From positions 1 to 64,000 of the forward strand of contig CALCCF010000098.1 in NCBI GenBank assembly GCA_937899905.1: a DNA stretch of 64,000 bases, read 5' to 3'. Position 1 is the first letter of the stretch, and each line of letters starts with the position of its first letter. Shown here piece after piece: positions 62,210-64,000 of the stretch. The stretch is from an uncultured Phycisphaeraceae bacterium. Its GTDB lineage: Bacteria > Planctomycetota > Phycisphaerae > Phycisphaerales > UBA1924. A program made the position numbers and the translations under genes. The notes under the pieces are model-generated. The model saw nothing but the letters and a program-made list of their open reading frames with translations. It was not told where the DNA came from and searched no databases.

Positions 62210-62221
62210 CTCGGGCGCTGC

Positions 62222-62258
62222 AAAAAGGCAGGGGGCTTCCAGTCCCCTAATCGAGGGG
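62222..62258 (-). terminator. Likely terminator after hppD
   Basis: On the minus strand AGGGG (62244-62248) and CCCCT (62230-62234) can pair around a 9-base loop, followed by GCCTTTTTG. A competing small hairpin, CCCCT-CGATT-AGGGG (62244-62258), shares one arm. The T-run suggests intrinsic termination of hppD. Confidence 0.5.
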
Positions 62259-62271
62259 TACACGAAAGATA

Positions 62272-63468
62272 CTACAGATTCCCCCGCTTCTCCTGCTCCA
62301 GCTCCAGCGCCTCGAACAACGCCTTGAAGTTGCCCTTGCCGAAGCTCTGGCTGCCTCGGCGGGCGATGATCTCGAAGAACAGGGTCGGGCGGTCTTGCAG
62401 CGGCTTGGTGAATAGCTGGAGCAGGTAGCCCTCGTCGTCGGCGTCGACCAGGATGCCCAGGTCCTTGACCTTCTCGTGGTCTTCCTTTACGACCGAGTGG
62501 CCGTGCTCGGTGAGGACCTTGTTCACGCGGTCCCACACCAGCTCGTAGTAGGTGTCCGGCAGGCTCAGGAAGTCGACGCCGCGGCGGCGCAGCTCGGCGA
62601 CGGAGTGCATCTCGTCGTCGGTGCGGAGCGCCAGGTGCTGCACGCCTGGGGTCATGCTGTGCCACTCGAGGTACTCGAGGATCTGGCTCTTCTTCTTGCC
62701 CGGGGCCGGCTCGTTGATGGGCATCTTGATGAGGTTGTTGCCGCTGGCCATGACCTTGGACATGAGGGCCGAGTACTCGGTGGAGATATCGGCGTCGTCG
62801 AAGTGCTTGAACATCGCGAAGCCCATGACGTCCTCGTACCACTGCACCCAGTGGTTCATCTTGCCCTCTTCGACATTGCCAACGCAGTGGTCGACAAAGC
62901 GGAGGCCGCAGGGGTTGGCCTTGTTGTAGTCGTTCAGCGAGAACGCGCCGAAAGGCGCGAAGCCCGGCGCGAACGCGCCGCCGCTCTTGACCTTGTCGAG
63001 CTCGTACGCGCCGGTCCGGCTCACGAAGCTGTGCACCGCGCGGCCATAGGCCTTGACGCCCGCCATGGTGACGCTGCCGGTCTCGTCGCTGAGGGTCACC
63101 GGCTCGTAGGCGCTCTCGCCGCCGTTGCGCAGCACCTGCTCGTACGCGGCGGTCGCGTCGGCGACGGTGAGCGCGACGTCCTTGACGCCGTCACCATACT
63201 TGACGAGCTCGTTGTTGATGGGATGGTCCGGCGTCAGCGGCGTGGTCAGCAGCAGGCGGATGTTGCCCTGTGTGAGCAGGTACTGGGCCTGGTCGCGGCT
63301 GCCGGTGGTTAGATCGGCGACCTGCTCGACCTGGAAGCCGAAGAGCTGGGCGTAGAACACGGCGGCCTGCTTGGCGTTGCCGACATAGAAGCGGACGTGA
63401 TCGATGTCGATGAGGTCGAGGGGATCGACGGCCTGCGAGGTGCCGGTGCTGGTGGCGGCGGAGGTCAT
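62272..63468 (-). CDS. hppD: 4-hydroxyphenylpyruvate dioxygenase
   Basis: The product has 398 residues from the ATG at 63468, chosen because GGAG lies 6 bases upstream; an ATG at 63480 is possible. This two-vicinal-oxygen-chelate-domain enzyme converts 4-hydroxyphenylpyruvate to homogentisate in tyrosine breakdown. Iron ligands fit the histidines of VDHCVGNV and VQHLALRT and the glutamate of LFFEIIARRG near the C-terminus. The C-terminal signature SFGKGNFKALFEALE is intact. No other homogentisate-pathway genes are in the window. Confidence 0.95.
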   Translation of the reverse strand: MTSAATSTGTSQAVDPLDLIDIDHVRFYVGNAKQAAVFYAQLFGFQVEQVADLTTGSRDQAQYLLTQGNIRLLLTTPLTPDHPINNELVKYGDGVKDVALTVADATAAYEQVLRNGGESAYEPVTLSDETGSVTMAGVKAYGRAVHSFVSRTGAYELDKVKSGGAFAPGFAPFGAFSLNDYNKANPCGLRFVDHCVGNVEEGKMNHWVQWYEDVMGFAMFKHFDDADISTEYSALMSKVMASGNNLIKMPINEPAPGKKKSQILEYLEWHSMTPGVQHLALRTDDEMHSVAELRRRGVDFLSLPDTYYELVWDRVNKVLTEHGHSVVKEDHEKVKDLGILVDADDEGYLLQLFTKPLQDRPTLFFEIIARRGSQSFGKGNFKALFEALELEQEKRGNL

Positions 63469-63642
63469 GGGGCGCTCCATTTCCTTCGGTTCACCCGACA
63501 CCAAGGGGCACACGCCTCCGCTCGCCGGATCGATTGCCCGGGTCTGCACGGCAGGCGGCCAACGCGGGTGACCGCGTTTGAGCATTATACGCGAACGGAG
63601 CCCAATCGGATGAATCCCCGCACCCCGGGGGTTAGCCTTGTG

Positions 63643-64000
63643 ATGATGGCCGCCGACGATCCATCACGCCACCCACCCAGTCGAGGATTCTGGCACACGG
63701 CCCGAGCCCTGGGCCGCCAGTGGGCCCCGGTGGTGGCCGAGCAGGCGGGCATTCGCAAGGCCGAAGAGCCCGTCGCGGCCTCGGGCGGCATCCCGGAACG
63801 CGACGCGTGGGAGTCGGCGGCGTTCGGTGCCCTGTGGATGGGCCAGGCAACCACGCTGCTGCGTGTCGGCGGGCAGACCGTCTTGACCGACCCACACTTC
63901 GCCGAGCACGCGGGCGTCAGCATCGCCGGCAAGCCAACGGGCCGCCGGCGTTCGATCGCGCTGCCCGGCGAGGTCCACGACCTGCCGCCCGTAGATGTGC
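63643..64000 (+). CDS. MBL-fold metallo-hydrolase, N-acylphosphatidylethanolamine phospholipase D-like, cut by window end
   Basis: The frame starts at the ATG at 63643 and is open to the right edge (119 residues visible). ALWMGQATTLLRVGGQTVLTDP (split as ALWMGQATTLLRV and VLTDPHF) and RRSIALPGEVHDLPPVDV fit the NAPE-PLD/UlaG-like metallo-beta-lactamase group, where HxHxDH follows just beyond this point. The metal motif itself is outside the window. The gene is divergent from hppD. Confidence 0.75.
   Translation, partial: MMAADDPSRHPPSRGFWHTARALGRQWAPVVAEQAGIRKAEEPVAASGGIPERDAWESAAFGALWMGQATTLLRVGGQTVLTDPHFAEHAGVSIAGKPTGRRRSIALPGEVHDLPPVDV

Larger units (their letters stand above)
60890..62215. 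mobile_element. Possible AT-richer island carrying coiled-coil gene
   Basis: Base composition changes visibly between about 60890 and 62215, with more A/T and codons such as ATA, AGA and CTT than the flanking genes. It holds a coiled-coil protein gene (61175-62155), a possible 50-residue reading frame (61014-61166) and a near-consensus promoter. No integrase, terminal repeats, tRNA target or transposase is seen, so the island is inferred from composition only. Confidence 0.35.

Noticed and set aside
62168-62842. A frameshifted copy of hppD in another minus-strand frame
   Set aside because: The annotated hppD frame is complete with all iron ligands, and the other frame is a shadow.

Overview
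The window is a 64 kb piece of a GC-rich bacterial chromosome, densely packed, with short intergenic gaps and frequent 1-4 base stop/start overlaps. The best lineage clues are a secreted HAF-repeat protein ending in a GC-type dockerin-like tail (1767-3020), a protein with a PEP-CTERM-like sorting tail (37739-38545), and several membrane proteins with zinc ribbons and HEAT-like repeats. Together these suggest a planctomycete of the class Phycisphaerae. This is inferred from gene content, not from a marker phylogeny. I see no prophage, insertion sequence or CRISPR array.

Layout. 1-4439: a cut-off M16 peptidase, a cupin, the dockerin protein and pgi. 4533-11087 (+): a diacylglycerol-kinase domain fused to a membrane zinc-ribbon/HEAT module, a tandem paralogue of that module, a 21-bp tandem repeat, aspS and a hydrolase. 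11140-13392 (-): an ion channel and a close-packed class IV aminotransferase/sulfotransferase-like pair. 13642-18742 (+): a secreted beta-helix-like protein, a serine hydrolase, an M24 peptidase and a flavodoxin-fold reductase. 18835-25917 (-): tRNA-Asp with a clear promoter and terminator, then membrane/coiled-coil and HEAT proteins, lnt-accD, a histidine-phosphatase relative without its histidines, and rpe. 26002-34340 (+): a UDP-sugar pyrophosphorylase, a hydrolase, an MFS transporter and two amidohydrolase-family proteins. 34363-40653: a lipoprotein, a class V aminotransferase with cysteine dioxygenase, a degenerate QueC-like protein, the PEP-CTERM protein, a sirtuin and malic enzyme.

40664-52748 (-) is a 12 kb co-directional block: eno, NUDIX, M50 protease, rhomboid, tgt, yajC, secDF, a LysM protein and two nucleotide-sugar epimerases. 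It joins glycolysis, membrane proteolysis, Sec export (in the familiar tgt-yajC-secDF order) and surface-sugar synthesis. 52879-58403 (+): PhoU-like, an osmoprotectant-type ABC importer whose binding protein is fused to its permease, and the ergothioneine pair egtB-egtD. 58412-63468 (-): an NHL-like protein, a PilZ protein, a small protein, an AT-richer island carrying a tail-anchored coiled-coil protein behind a near-consensus sigma-70 promoter, and hppD. A metallo-hydrolase runs off the right end.

The observations I rate highest are the fused and duplicated zinc-ribbon/HEAT module, the aminotransferase/sulfotransferase-like pair, the rhomboid and M50 proteases that share a C-terminal tail, the series of enzyme relatives lacking catalytic residues, and the AT-rich coiled-coil island.
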